From Allodiplogaster sudhausi (lineage: Eukaryota > Nematoda > Chromadorea > Rhabditida > Diplogasteridae): 64,000 nt of DNA. A program made the translations under genes and the position numbers. The stretch lies in contig CALZFC010000001.1 of assembly GCA_945643635.1 (NCBI GenBank), positions 7,911,001 through 7,975,000 of the forward strand. Reading direction: 5' to 3'. Shown one piece after another: positions 23,186 through 34,388 of the stretch (position 1 is its first letter; each line of letters starts with the position of its first letter). The notes under the pieces were generated by a model. It ran no database searches. It saw only the letters and a list, made by a program, of their open reading frames with translations, and was not told where the DNA came from.

Positions 23186-25504
23186 TCAAAGTACTGCCAT
23201 TTGATCCTCCGAATCCTCCACGAATCCCTTGATGGTCTCCTCAACCGCCACCGCGTCTTCGTCCTTGAGCTCTTGCTGAACAATAGTAAGAAGTGCTTTA
23301 CTAATAAAAATGGTTTTAGTATTATGTTTTAAAAGAGAAGTAGTGATGTACAATGAAGTTATGTTATACTAGATTCTTTCTCCTTCGTGATATAATTTGT
23401 TTCAAGCGCGAAATGAATCTGAATCGCAAAGTCCGCTTTTATCAACCAAACTCACAAACCGAAACCACATAGACCAAGAGTAAGATATTTTAAAGAGATT
23501 TTCCTAGTTATTTTTTATCCACATTTTTATAATTATTGCATTCTCTCTACATCTCTCTCTCGCACCCTCTTTCTTAGTCCATACTTCTTTCTTTTTCACT
23601 CTATTTCCCAAACTCTCTTCTCTCTCTCTTCTCTCCTCTCTCTCCCCACCTTTATCTTCTTCACAGCGACTCCCGCTGCTTTGCCACTGCTAGGCAGCTC
23701 TCCTTGCTTCCTCAGCAAATCCATTCTCTCTTCTCGGTCCATGTACCAGATGGTAATGGCAAATCTAAACAAGTTGTATATCATTTCAAATTGCTTTTAA
23801 ACATTTATAATTTAATTTTATCCTGCTGAGACCACGAACCGATGCCTGAAGACTGGCATGACTTCGTGCGGGTTCCGCCGATCGGACCAGAAGAAGATGA
23901 GTCGATCTGCCTTGGGGTCAATGTCGATAGGCACTTGCGAAGTGTTCGGGTACAGGCGGAGTGCGCCACCGTGCTGAAGAATATCGCAAACTTCTATTTT
24001 TTATTAAATAAAAAAAAACAAGAACATTATTACATTTGTAATTCTTTACATTTCATTTAAAAATACTTGTAACAGCAAAAATATATCGAGCCGGTTAATA
24101 TGATTCAAAATATCGCAACATAAATCCCAAAACTCCCGCCCCATAAAAATGTCTAAATCAAAATCTCCTAAATCACGGCCCATACGCCCCTAACCTCATT
24201 AATGTCCAGTTCTCATTGCCGTAGTAGCTGACCGTGATGAGTCGTCCATCCTTGGCCGGGTTGTCCACGTGGCGGATGTAGCGGGAGCCACGGGCAGGGT
24301 AGATGGATAGCATTGCCTGAGGGAGTAAGAGATACAACTCCATTTCTCTATACCTCTCTCTCTCTCTCTCTCTCTTCTCTCACCGTCACTCTTTCTCCCT
24401 CCCCCTCTCTCTCTTCCTCTTCCTCTCTCTTCCCCTACCAATCTCCACCTCCTTGGCTTTCTTTCTCCCACCTTTCTGACTCTATCTCACCCTCTCCTCC
24501 TCTACCTCTCTCCTCCCCTTGTCTTCTTTCTCCCCCCCCCCCCCTTTCTCTATCTCTTTCTCTCTCTCTGTCTCTCTTCCACTACCTCTCTCCGCCGTTT
24601 CTCTTTTTTTCTCACCTTTCGCTGTGTCTCTCTCGCTCTCCCTCTCTCCGTCTGCCTGTCTCTCTCTGTCTCTATCTCTGTCTCTTTCTCTCTCTCGCTC
24701 TCTCTCTCTCTTCCCTCTTTCTCTCTATCTCTCCTCACCCTGGATCTCCCTCCTATCTTGTGTTCTCCAATTCGTCCATTGAAGTGCAGGATTACCGAGT
24801 CTACCAGAGAGATCAGCAGTCGAATCGTGTCCCCCCCCGGCCCGCCGTGCTGCCGTTGTACCAACAGACAAGTGCTGGATCAATAATATAAATTAAATTT
24901 TTACTTTAATTATTAATCCATGAGTTTTAACAATATCTTAAAACGGTAGCATTGTAAGAAACCTCCGTTTTGCGCGCTTTACATATAAATAACAAAAGTA
25001 CTACTTGTAATAATAAATAAAAATAATAATAATAATAAATAGTAATAATAATAATAAATAATAATAATAATAATAATAAATAGTAATAATAAATAATAAT
25101 AATAATAATAATAAAAATAAAAATAATAATAAATAATAAATAATAATAATAATAAATTATCTGGTCAATGCAATGAAATTCTTCTTCTTTAAATTCCAAT
25201 TCCATGGCTTCTTCCTCAAACTGAGACTGACATAGTCTGATCGGATGTCGTTGACTTGCGCTCGCTGCCCTGTCGTCGCCTTGCCCTCCATGAATTGTCC
25301 TTCCGTGAAGTAGCCCGACTTGTACAGCTTCTCCATCTCCCTGAACATGGTATCAGTCAGCAAACGTTTGTACTTTAAATAGAATTTTTTGCCATTAAGA
25401 TAATATACAAGTAATAAAAAAGGACCTTTCATGGTCCTCTGGATTCTTTCTCGCCTCTCTTCTTTCCCCTGTTTTTTCTCTTACCCCTGCCACGCCTTAC
25501 CAAT

Positions 25505-25542
<38 letters not shown>

Positions 25543-27021
25543 ATCTCTTCTCTCTCTCTCTTTTTCTTTCTTTTTCTATCTCTTCTCTCTCTCTCTTTCT
25601 CTTTCTATCTCTTCTCTCTCTCTCTATCTTTCTCTTTCTCCATCCCTTTACTTGGCAACAATTCGACATCTCTGCTCGCCGAAGAAGTTGTCCACAACAG
25701 CCCAGATGTACTCGTTGAGTGAGCGTATCACGTGTTCGGCAATGTTCTGTAAAAGCATACAATTAAATACATAACTACCTATGAACAAGAAACATAATGA
25801 GCATTGGTCAAATGAGAATTGTTCAACATAGATAAAAAAAATCAATACTCTCACCCGGATTCTCAAAAGGAGGTCCTGGTGAATGTTGACCAGGCCCCTC
25901 TGATGATCGTGGAGGGCGACCTGGAAAGGGAGGAGAATGAGGCCTACGCAATTGCAATGGATTATGGTATTACAGTAGGCAAATTGATACATCACTTGTG
26001 ATTTTTTGTTATTACTGGAATAAGGAGATTTAATTTATTTGTAATTGAGGAGTTTTATTTATTTATTTATAATTACAGGTTATGAAAGCATGCAGTGAGT
26101 CGTTTGGTCATTGAGTATACGGTAATTCAATAAGAGGGTCTTGACACGAGAACACGAAAACTTGGAAAGAGTAGCAGAGGCATTCAGAGATACATCGGGG
26201 TTGAGTCTCTTCGTCGGCTATACATATGTACATATATGTTAAGATGGATGAAGGCCTTCGCTACACTTTAAAGGAGCACATCCCGGTTTGGCGGGATATA
26301 CTCCTTGCGCGAAGGAGCGTGCTTAAATAGACTTGGCCTACCTTTTAGCTATCCGCATTCTCTCCCTACGGCGTCATTTAGACCCCTCGCTTTAATTCTA
26401 GACCCCTCGCGCATAATCAAGACCTATTTCAGCACCCCTCGCGCGCGGGCCTGGGGCCTGTGACCCCTCTAGGGAGGCCATTTTGACAGACAGACTCAAC
26501 GCTCCGCTGCGGCAGCCGACTCTGGCTGCCGTTGCTGCTGCTGCTTCTCTCCTCCAGAGAGGGCCACCTCCAACAAACTGACGTCATAGACCATGTTCTT
26601 CGAGTGATCCTTGTACTTCCGCGTCACCATCTCCTTCAACACCGGAAAAGGAAGAGACTCTTGTTTCAGGGAGGCTTTAATATTCTTAAATATATCACAT
26701 ACATCTAAATAAACCATAAATCAAGAAGAAATAAGAGCAGTTCTCTTTTATCCCCACTGTAAGGGGTCCTGACTGGAAAGAGAAACCCAGGGGTTCAAAC
26801 CAGAAGTTCATCGTCGTCTTCTTCATTCGTGGCTGCGGGGGCGATGCTGATGAGGGAGATCGCGTGGATCTGAAAAACATATCTTTTTTTTCTAATATCA
26901 CATTGGTTATACTTAATTTTCTCTCTCTCTCTCACTTTCTCTCTCTCTTTCTCTCTTCAATTATCTCTATCTCTCTTTTTCATTCCCCCTCTCTTCAATC
27001 TTTCTTCAATTCTCTTTTTTC

Positions 27022-27053
<32 letters not shown>

Positions 27054-27086
27054 CAGTTATCTCTTTCTCTCTTCTCATTCCCACTC

Positions 27087-27144
<58 letters not shown>

Positions 27145-27855
27145 TCAATCTCTTTTCAACTCTCTGTTTTCACCCTCTTTCCCTCTCTCTCTCTCTCTCT
27201 CTCACTCTCTGTTTCTTCAATCTCTCCTCAACTCTCTCTTTTTCAGCCTCTTTTTCTCTCTCTCTTCAATCTCTCTTCAACTCTCTCTCTCTCTCTTTTT
27301 CACCCTCTTTCTCTCTCTCTATCTCTCTCTCTCTTTCTCTCTCTCTCTATCTCACCTCTTCCGGAGTCGGCGTGCCGTGTTTCCTCGTCGATCCTGCGTA
27401 GGATGTTGCCGACGAAGTCGATGGTCTTGGCTCACCAACTGTTGTATCCTGTGAATAGGAGCATTTTTTTAAGAAGCTTTTTATACATAAAAAAATTTGA
27501 AGAAAAAAACAATAATATTCCTTTTGCATATCGAAAGGTTCCCAAAAAGCAGGTCAATGACTAGGGCCTTTTATCAATCCACCCCGGGAAAGTGTGGAAT
27601 TACATGCCATTCTATTCGCTATTGGCGACTCGGAGTATCTCCTGATGGCGGCGGCCCTTCGTGGTGTCCGGGCGTGGCTCGACGACGAGGACGCACCCGC
27701 GGAGCGCTTGCCGTGATGCGACGCGTGCGTCTTGATTGCCTATAAAAAGGACTTGTTACTTCAAATTATTAAACCTCACCATTAACTTAGTTGTAATATT
27801 TGTCTCTGCCTCCTCTCTCTCTTTCCTCTAATGAACAGGACAGAGAGATAGACAA

Positions 27856-27896
<41 letters not shown>

Positions 27897-29182
27897 GCGA
27901 AAGAGAGAAGAAAGCTTTCCACTGACTGCCGCATCCGCAGTGGCCAGTTCAAAGACTGGTCCTCGGGTGGCCGCAGATTGAGCCGGATGGTGTTGCTGGA
28001 TGGGCTGGGGAACGCCATTTATGACAAGGGTAGAAGCGGGGGCGGGGAAGAGGCCGAGAGTGGACGCGGAGGGGGTCGAACAGGGGTCGACAACGGACGG
28101 AAAGGCGTGGCTTATAGCAGTCGCTGCTGCGGCCATAGCCTCCGAGCTACTCGCTGCTGAAACGCTTTTTCATTCGAACAGTAATTAAAAGATATAATAT
28201 ATTCTGACCGTAAGCCGCATGACACGCAGCAATCTGTTACTTTATGCTGGGGAGGCCAATCAGTAGAGGGACCTCAGGCTGTGGTACTGCGCTGATTAGC
28301 AGAGGAACTAAAGTGATGACTTAAATGACGAAGTTACAAGTCGTAATTATCATAAAGGGATTTCAACAAGAATTATTAAAATATTAATTGTAAAAGGCTC
28401 AAGGCATACTTGAAAGGTAATTAAAAAATTATATTGAAAAAATTAATTATACACCTACATCCTGTGATCATCAGTTGCGGGATATTGACGAGCTGAGCAA
28501 GTTGCATCAAACGGTTGTTGTCAAGGCTCGCCAGGTTGAAGAGCATTGGATTAGCGGCCGTGAGATAGGACTGAAATTCGTAAATTTTCTACTTCTCTCT
28601 TTCTTTCTTTCCTCATGCTTTGTTAAACATCATAACACCGCAAAGCTTAAATAATAAATAATAGAAAAAAGCGATCAACACCAGTATAATTCATTCATTA
28701 TAAGTAATATATATTAGTGCTGGATTAAATTTTAGAAAAAAAATTTTTTTTAGGAGGTATCCGGTTAAAAATTAACCTATGTTTTTTCTACATGGATAAG
28801 CTCATGTTGGGGTAAAAAATGTATCCAGAAAGCTTGAGCGATTTTCTTCCATTACATTCCGGGCAATGGTAACGTGAAAACTGACAGGTAGAGAATTAGG
28901 TAGGTTAGAGCCGCATTTCTATTTTACATGCTCTCTCGACCGAGAGACAGGCTACTTTCACCGGATACTTCCTTAAAAAAACAAAAATAAATAAAAAGAA
29001 ACCTGCTGAAGTAGCTCCGCTTGTCCTAGCTCGGTTGGGGCTGCCAGAGTGGTCAACGGCGCATGCTGAGCCGTGGTCGCGGCCATTTGCATCTGAAGCG
29101 CGGCCATGGGAGAGGATGTTGTGAAATGATAGGCTGGCGCCAGCTGAAGCGCCGAGATTCCTGCTCCTCCACTCGCGCTCAT
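23186..29182 (-). CDS. egl-9: EGL-9/PHD-type HIF prolyl hydroxylase homologue
   Basis: Fourteen or fifteen exons. The catalytic part is clear: 25746-25652 (NIAEHVIRSLNEYIWAVVDN), 25340-25232 (EMEKLYKSGYFTEGQFMEGK...NDIRSDY), 24849-24739 (DTIRLLISLVDSVILHFNGR), 24316-24195 (AMLSIYPARGSRYIRHVDNP), 23973-23840 (GGALRLYP, DRLIFFWSDRRNPHEV), 23764-23650 (FAITIWYMD) and 23275-23186 (VEETIKGF..., stop). Iron ligands are His and Asp of RHVD and His of NPHEV; the 2-oxoglutarate Arg is that of HRFAITIWY. The family hydroxylates prolines of HIF-alpha in the oxygen response. The N-terminal exons (29182-29003, 28570-28459, 28156-27927, 27739-about 27604, 27448-27356, 26869-26801, 26684-26583, 25920-25855) are low-complexity. 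No MYND zinc finger (present in C. elegans EGL-9) is seen. TTTTTTCAG just before the first ATG could be a trans-splice or internal acceptor. The joins between exons at 27739 and 27448 and between 24195 and 23973 do not keep phase. Confidence 0.85.
24355..24735. repeat. CT-rich intronic block
   Basis: Imperfect (CT)n with C-homopolymer runs inside an egl-9 intron. Similar blocks fill egl-9 introns at 25510-25640 and 26920-27355. The open frames across them (Ser/Leu repeats) are artefacts of the dinucleotide repeat. Confidence 0.9.
25015..25157. repeat. (AAT)n microsatellite
   Basis: About 140 bp of TAATAA-type triplet repeat within an egl-9 intron. Confidence 0.9.
26920..27355. repeat. CT-rich intronic block
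   Basis: Imperfect (CT)n with interspersed TTCAATCTCT motifs, between egl-9 exons; partly duplicated at 16600-16700. Confidence 0.9.
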
Positions 29183-29240
29183 GCCACGAACTGAAAAAAG
29201 AGCAATTTTTCACTCTCTCCTTCTCTCTCTCTTTCTCGCG

Positions 29241-29276
<36 letters not shown>

Positions 29277-29295
29277 ATTCTCTATCTGTTATTGC

Positions 29296-29709
29296 TTGAC
29301 ATTATGCTCCCTACATAACATGAACAATATAATACACAAAAGATCACAATCGAACAAACTAATGGCAATCCTTGTTTCAAAACCTTTTCTACCAAGCTGC
29401 CTGGATTCGCAATCCAATTTTTGTTCTCCCACCACAGATGGAACAAGCGCGCCCTCGACTGCACTTCCAGAAGTAAGCAGTGCTGTTACCACTTCTGTTA
29501 CGTGTACTGCTCCCACCAAGTACTACGTCCAGTCCACCCATTCACACCCGCAAATTCCCATTCGAGCTACATACCCTTCCCATTCATCGCAATACCTCCA
29601 TCCCCAGTCATATCCATATTTGAACCCCCCCCCTCCCTCCCCCAGCAATCAATGTATGAAACATCCTCAATACAAAATCCCACTCCTATCAGTTCATGAT
29701 GCCACCTAG
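29296..29709 (+). other. Unassigned 137-codon open frame, Ser/Thr/Pro-rich
   Basis: Contains TDGTSAPSTALPEVSSAV and QSYPYLNPPPPSPS. Composition is protein-like rather than a microsatellite artefact. There is no domain and no supporting exon next to it, and it lies on the strand opposite egl-9 just upstream of its 5' exon. Could be an exon of an unknown gene or chance. Confidence 0.25.
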
Positions 29710-29919
29710 CCTACCTTACCCATATTTGACAATAAGATATTTATTTAGCCACTGTTCAGAAAAGTGTTCGCGCGCAGATTCGAGGGATAAAAGGGATTCG
29801 ATAGCTCGTTCACGGGATAGCGTAGTATCATTAAGAATATTAGAAAGAAGTCAGAAGACGGGAGTTTAACATTCCTTCAATTTGAAAATTTCATAAACTT
29901 TTATGCACTATTAATGAAA

Positions 29920-30038
29920 TTATGTATGAAAAACCAAAAGTTAATAGACTTTTGACCAACACTATATGCTCTCCTCTCTCTCTCTCCAGTTCTCTCTCGA
30001 TCTTCTCTCTCTCCTTCTCTCTCTCCCTCTCTCTCTCC

Positions 30039-30087
<49 letters not shown>

Positions 30088-30640
30088 ATACGAGATCAAA
30101 TTCATTGAACAGAAGTCTTTGAATATCACAATCTCCTCTATAAGAACGAAAGAAGAAAAGAACTGGCCATGAGCATTCAACTTGCATTGTGTGGACATGA
30201 AAATGGGGATGTCTGGAAAGGAGTAGGGCCGGAAGCTCTACGTTCAGTTCGTTCCAATTTTCAAGCTTCCTCTCGTTCACCCAATCTCTCTCGAAATCTC
30301 TCTCTTCCCACTCTCCTTCTCTAGATCTTTCTCTCTTCCTCCTCTCCCTCCCTATCCATCGCTTCCTCTCTCACTCTCATCTCATCTCATCTCTCTCTCT
30401 CTCTCTCTCTCGTTCTCTCTTTCGCTCATCTCTCCCCCACCCACTATTTCATTCCTCACTCTTGCAATCTAAAAATCCGGCATTCTTGTACGTCCTCGAT
30501 TAGAATCTCCTCTTGCTTCCGATTTGTTGGGTTCATTCGTTTCTCACAAATTTACCCAAAAACTCATCGCGCACCTTCGGTGCAGTTCCTGCGAATCGTT
30601 CGCTCTAAAACTTAATAATTCTGTCTTGCTGGTGCATCTC
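29920..30640 (+). repeat. Dispersed CT-core repeat, copy 3
   Basis: Same shoulders as copy 1 (GGAAAGGAGTAGGGCCGGAA on the left; GTACGTCCTCGATTAGAATC and AAAACTTAATAATTC on the right) with an internal (CT)n. Inverted relative to copy 2. Confidence 0.7.
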
Positions 30641-31250
30641 TCAAGGGCCAAGAAAAAGAGTGGGCAAAAGACGTAGGAAAAAAGTAGGTGTTCTTTCTTG
30701 CCATTCTTGCCGGAGCTCACTGTCAGTGCATTCTACAAACTGTGATCTCGCCTTTTCTGTGCAAGCCAAGCAGCGAGGGTCCTCCCTTTCACTTTAATCT
30801 TTTCGTAGCAGTTGTGCCAATTTATGTATCCGATTTCTTTTTCTACTTCTTTTTTTTTATTTCCACTTTCTTTTCCCAATTGCTTAACCCCGTGTCATCC
30901 GTTTAGACTTACACTGTTCTTATTTTTGACCTTCTCAGTGAATGCGATAAAGAAATTCAATTCAATGAGTTTACATACATATATGTATATAACCAGGTGC
31001 CTTTTACCAGGTGCCTTTTACAACTGCCGTAAATAAATTAAAATAAAATTGCCAAGGTACAGTCACAAACAGAGAATAATCACTTATAATTAGGAGTAGA
31101 AGTAAAAAGTTCAAGACTATAACGTGAACGTCGGATTGAAAAGAGTGCGAGAGGAGAAAAAAGTCAGGAGAGAAAGGGAGAGGGAGGGACAGAGAGAATG
31201 AGAGAATGAAAGATTCAGAGAAAGAGAGCGAATTCAGACAAAGGCGTTCG
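30640..31250. other. No gene seen
   Basis: AT-rich spacer with two open stretches of about 72 codons (30688-30906, 30812-31036) of hydrophobic low-complexity composition and no domain. Confidence 0.35.
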
Positions 31251-31251
31251 T

Positions 31252-31338
31252 TATGAAGAGTGGCGACGCCGTTGAATCGGCGGCCGTTTCACGCGAGGCC
31301 GTTGAGGTCGATGGGCAAATTCGCCGCGAAAATCAGGC
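31252..31338 (+). other. Possible exon of the plus-strand gene ending at 32395
   Basis: ATG-initiated stretch reading MKSGDAVESAAVSREAVEVD then GQIRRENQ. It could end at a GC-type donor (CAG|GCATAAG). Balanced composition suggests coding, but linkage to the exon at 32031 is only inferred from strand and proximity across a CT-rich block. Confidence 0.25.
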
Positions 31339-31454
31339 ATAAGTTCTACTTTATAATATTACTACAAATGAACTCATTTTAGTTTTCTCTTACTTTTATT
31401 TTTTCGTTCTATAATAGAGCAAAGCGAACATTTTCAGCGTCGCGTACTTGCTGT

Positions 31455-31551
31455 CGCTCTCTCTCTCTCTATCTCTCTCTACCTCTCTCTCTCTCAACGA
31501 TTTGGCTCTCTTCCACCATTCCCTTATCTTTTCGATCTCCCTCTCAGTGCA

Positions 31552-31587
<36 letters not shown>

Positions 31588-31678
31588 TTGTAGGTTGCTC
31601 CTTCCGCTTCTCTCTGAACGATGTGGCTCTCTTCCACTATTCCCTTATCTTCTCAATCTCCTCCCTCTGCCACTGTCA

Positions 31679-31730
<52 letters not shown>

Positions 31731-31800
31731 ACTCACTCACTCTTTCTTTCTCTCTCTCTATCTTTTTCTTTTTCTCTCTTTCTCTTTCCCCTTTTCACTC
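31455..31800. repeat. CT microsatellite block
   Basis: Two long (CT)n runs (31553-31578, 31693-31727) with related unique sequence between them (TTCCACCATTCCCTTATCTT and TTCCACTATTCCCTTATCTT), so the block itself is duplicated in tandem. Confidence 0.9.
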
Positions 31801-32030
31801 TAGATCCACACTGTCTTAGCCGCTTACCATTAGGAAGCCGTTTTACACCCCCCCCCCCCCCTCCTCTTACTAAAACGGGGAACAACGAACTCCGTTTGAA
31901 TGCCCCAAAACGCAATGCTAAACCGAGGTGCTGCTGTCGTGCATTTGATCCAAACCGGATTTCTCATGTACTCATTCCGTAATTCCAAACTTGTACAACT
32001 AAATTTTGTCTCTGAACAATTTTGTAACAG

Positions 32031-32395
32031 ATGAAGAACATCATGTACCTCTCGCTGAGCGACAAGGCCAAATATGATGACGATGAGCAGCCGATTAATG
32101 TGAACCAGGGATGTATCGGAATACAATTTTCATAACGGAATTCGGAATTCGGAAGAGAAAAAAGGTCGTAATTCGGAATTTGGAAGCGGTATTCCGATAC
32201 ACCCTTGATGTGTACAGTACCGCTGACCATTATGGGGCCTTTCGTGCTCCCTCGCATCATTCTGTGCCGTCCTCTCACTCGTCTTTGGCACTGTCGCTAT
32301 CATTCTCACTTGTGCTCATCACATCGTTCGGGCTCTTCGTTAACAGGCGAATCAGCTTTCCAGCAAAACGCTCGAGCTGCAGCGACAACTCTTGA
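32031..32395 (+). pseudogene. Terminal exon of an unknown membrane protein, interrupted by a MITE
   Basis: After TTTGTAACAG the exon reads MKNIMYLSLSDKAKYDDDEQ PINV up to 32105. The frame is then broken by the 102-bp element at 32106-32207. Downstream the same frame resumes once the element and one target-site copy are set aside: YSTADHYGAFRAPSHHSVPS, a hydrophobic segment (LALSLSFSLVLITSFGLFV), then NRR and a short polar tail ending SCSDNS at 32395. This looks like a type I membrane protein C-terminus or a GPI-type tail. Insert plus duplicated site is 110 bp, not a multiple of three, and the element contains a stop. Family not recognised. Confidence 0.55.
32106..32207. mobile_element. 102-bp hAT-type MITE
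   Basis: Terminal inverted repeats CAGGGATGTATCGGAATAC and GTATTCCGATACACCCTTG (one to two differences), flanked by an 8-bp target-site duplication, ATGTGAAC (32098-32105) and ATGTGTAC (32208-32215). The 8-bp duplication and CAGGG end are typical of hAT elements. It carries no coding capacity. Confidence 0.8.
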
Positions 32396-32479
32396 AAGTG
32401 CTCTATGTTCAAGTGCACACAAATCGATTGCATTTGTGTTCATTTGTTGAAAAAAAAGGTCTGCAGTGAAGAGAGAGAA

Positions 32480-33010
32480 AAAAAGCGTTGCATTTCAAAT
32501 GTGGCCATGGCACACAAAGAAAGGAAAGAACAAACAATTAATAAAACACAAGACAACCCCAAATACTCACGTCCACTTGATCCTTGAAGCTGCTGCTGCT
32601 GCTGCGCGTCTCTTTCTGACGCTCCCAGCCGAGGAATCCTCTGCTTCCAGCCAACACGCGGCGGACGACGTGGCCGCTTTTGCACTCTTTCGGCGCCAAG
32701 TTCGTTGGACCTTTTTCGTCGCTCATTCCTAGTCCTTTTTCGCGTCACCTCTGCCTTCAACTCATGAAAACTACAACAAACGATCATTCAACAAACTGAG
32801 AATATCAGTCATTCGAACTGATCTGATCTCGTTGAAATTCCTTTGTTCTGCTACAGTATTAGCAATACTGCTAGTATTGTAGTGCAATTAGGAAAGATCG
32901 TTCCTGCCAGCGATGCAGACATGGTATCCTCATTGGTAACGTTTTTTTTCCTCAAGTTTATTCCGCATAAAGTGACACTATACCATAGCGACCGTTTGCA
33001 AAAAAAAATC
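32480..33010 (-). mobile_element. LTR-retrotransposon relic (leader and gag-like fragment), copy 1
   Basis: The minus strand carries the segment FHELKAEVTRKRTRNE, which is also found in the relics at 43350-44480 and 59640-60420, next to a region equivalent to their LTR end (TAGTGCAATTAGGAAAGATC). Old and truncated; no pol domain is present. Confidence 0.5.
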
Positions 33011-33515
33011 GAAACCAAAATCCACAACGTACTATACAGATCTAGGACAACTATACTAATGTAATAATTGTCGAGCACGGCGGAGGCTCCGAAGACAAGG
33101 TCGAGAATCGTTTGTGACAGCACTGAGCAACTTGCTATTAGCCTGAATATGCGCTTTGAGCTCTCTGTCAAGCTAATTTATGCCGTAATATTCGTGAATT
33201 TTTTTGAAGAAGCATGAATTTTATCACGTTAATCATGGATTCTTTCGCCAAGCGAAGCACCCAAATTACTTTGACAAAATGTGTGAAGCAAAATATGCCA
33301 ATTCATAAGAGAGATTCTTTACGATGATGTTGAGATAGAATATGGGAAAGAATTTATCAGGTTGCCAGGTGAATTGCACTACTGAATCGCACGCTATTTA
33401 TAAACGTAACAATTTGTTGATCTTTTATTAACATAAATACTTATAGTTGCGTCTACTGCGAAACCAAGCAACAAGCTTGAATTATTCGAGCGAGAAAAAG
33501 CACTGATGGGAACAG

Positions 33516-34329
33516 TTATTGTATGATAGTCTGATTGCCCAGTTCCGAATAGAGCTTTTTCTCCAGCTCCCGCAAGCGACTTGTCTCATTCCGCGCCAGT
33601 TCCTGGAGATATTACATAATTAAGTCAGGATGACATGCATAAACTGTGAGTGAAAAGTCAAGAAAGTCGCGATTGAATGTCAAGCTTCTCATAAACATGT
33701 CCAACCTCGTATGCTGGAAGAATTCGCTCGCGCCCGCATGGCGTCAGATGGGCGTAGGGTTCCATGAGTGCGAGGCGCGTGTCACTCTCGTAGAGTTCTA
33801 CTTCGCCGTCCGAGTTCTTCAAAAATCGCACAACATCGTAGACGAGGCAATTCTATAAAGAGGAAAAAAGTAAATTGCATCAAACTCGATGAGTACATTT
33901 CAGATTTACACACATACATATGTGGGCTCGTTTTGCAATTAGTAAGTTAAATGAAATGGACAGGTTTGATTATACATCTTTTTTTCATCAGCACCGGAGA
34001 TTAACAACTAAATAATTCACTTTGGAATATTAATTTTATTACCTACTTGCTAATCCCGCACTCACGGGCGAGTCGCATGGCTCGAGGCAGCCCGTTGCTG
34101 AGATCCGTGCGTCGGACTGTGACTCGCTTCTGAAAAGTGATCTGTGAAAAGTGATCTGTGATGACTGTCATATAAAACAGACAGATGGACAATTTGTATG
34201 ATATACTACTTTCTTTTTAGAAACGCATTATGATAACAGGTGGAGAAATTTTATAGGCAACTTTCAATTTAAAAGAGCAATTTGATAGAATTTTTACGCA
34301 AGAAATATAGTATATACATACATACATAC

Positions 34330-34388
<59 letters not shown>

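Noticed and set aside
24313..24891. Long Ser/Leu- or Arg/Glu-rich open frames over CT/GA tracts (also at 17226, 26864, 31448, 36000, 38955)
   Set aside because: Dinucleotide repeats stay open in several frames at once; composition follows the repeat, and most lie inside introns of egl-9 or the OAC gene or inside transposons.
24978..25205. CRISPR-like or satellite array suggested by regular triplets
   Set aside because: It is a plain AAT microsatellite without spacers; no CRISPR array was seen anywhere in the window.
25157..25432. Possible exon start upstream of 25340 (LLTDTMFREMEK...)
   Set aside because: Open through the intron, but the phase from the previous exon (25652) and the length expected from the PHD family both fit the TTCAG acceptor at 25341, so translation upstream of it is intronic.
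29421..29560. Cys/His spacing (CCYHFCYVYCSHQ) as a MYND finger for egl-9
   Set aside because: It is on the strand opposite egl-9 and the Cys/His spacing does not fit the MYND pattern.
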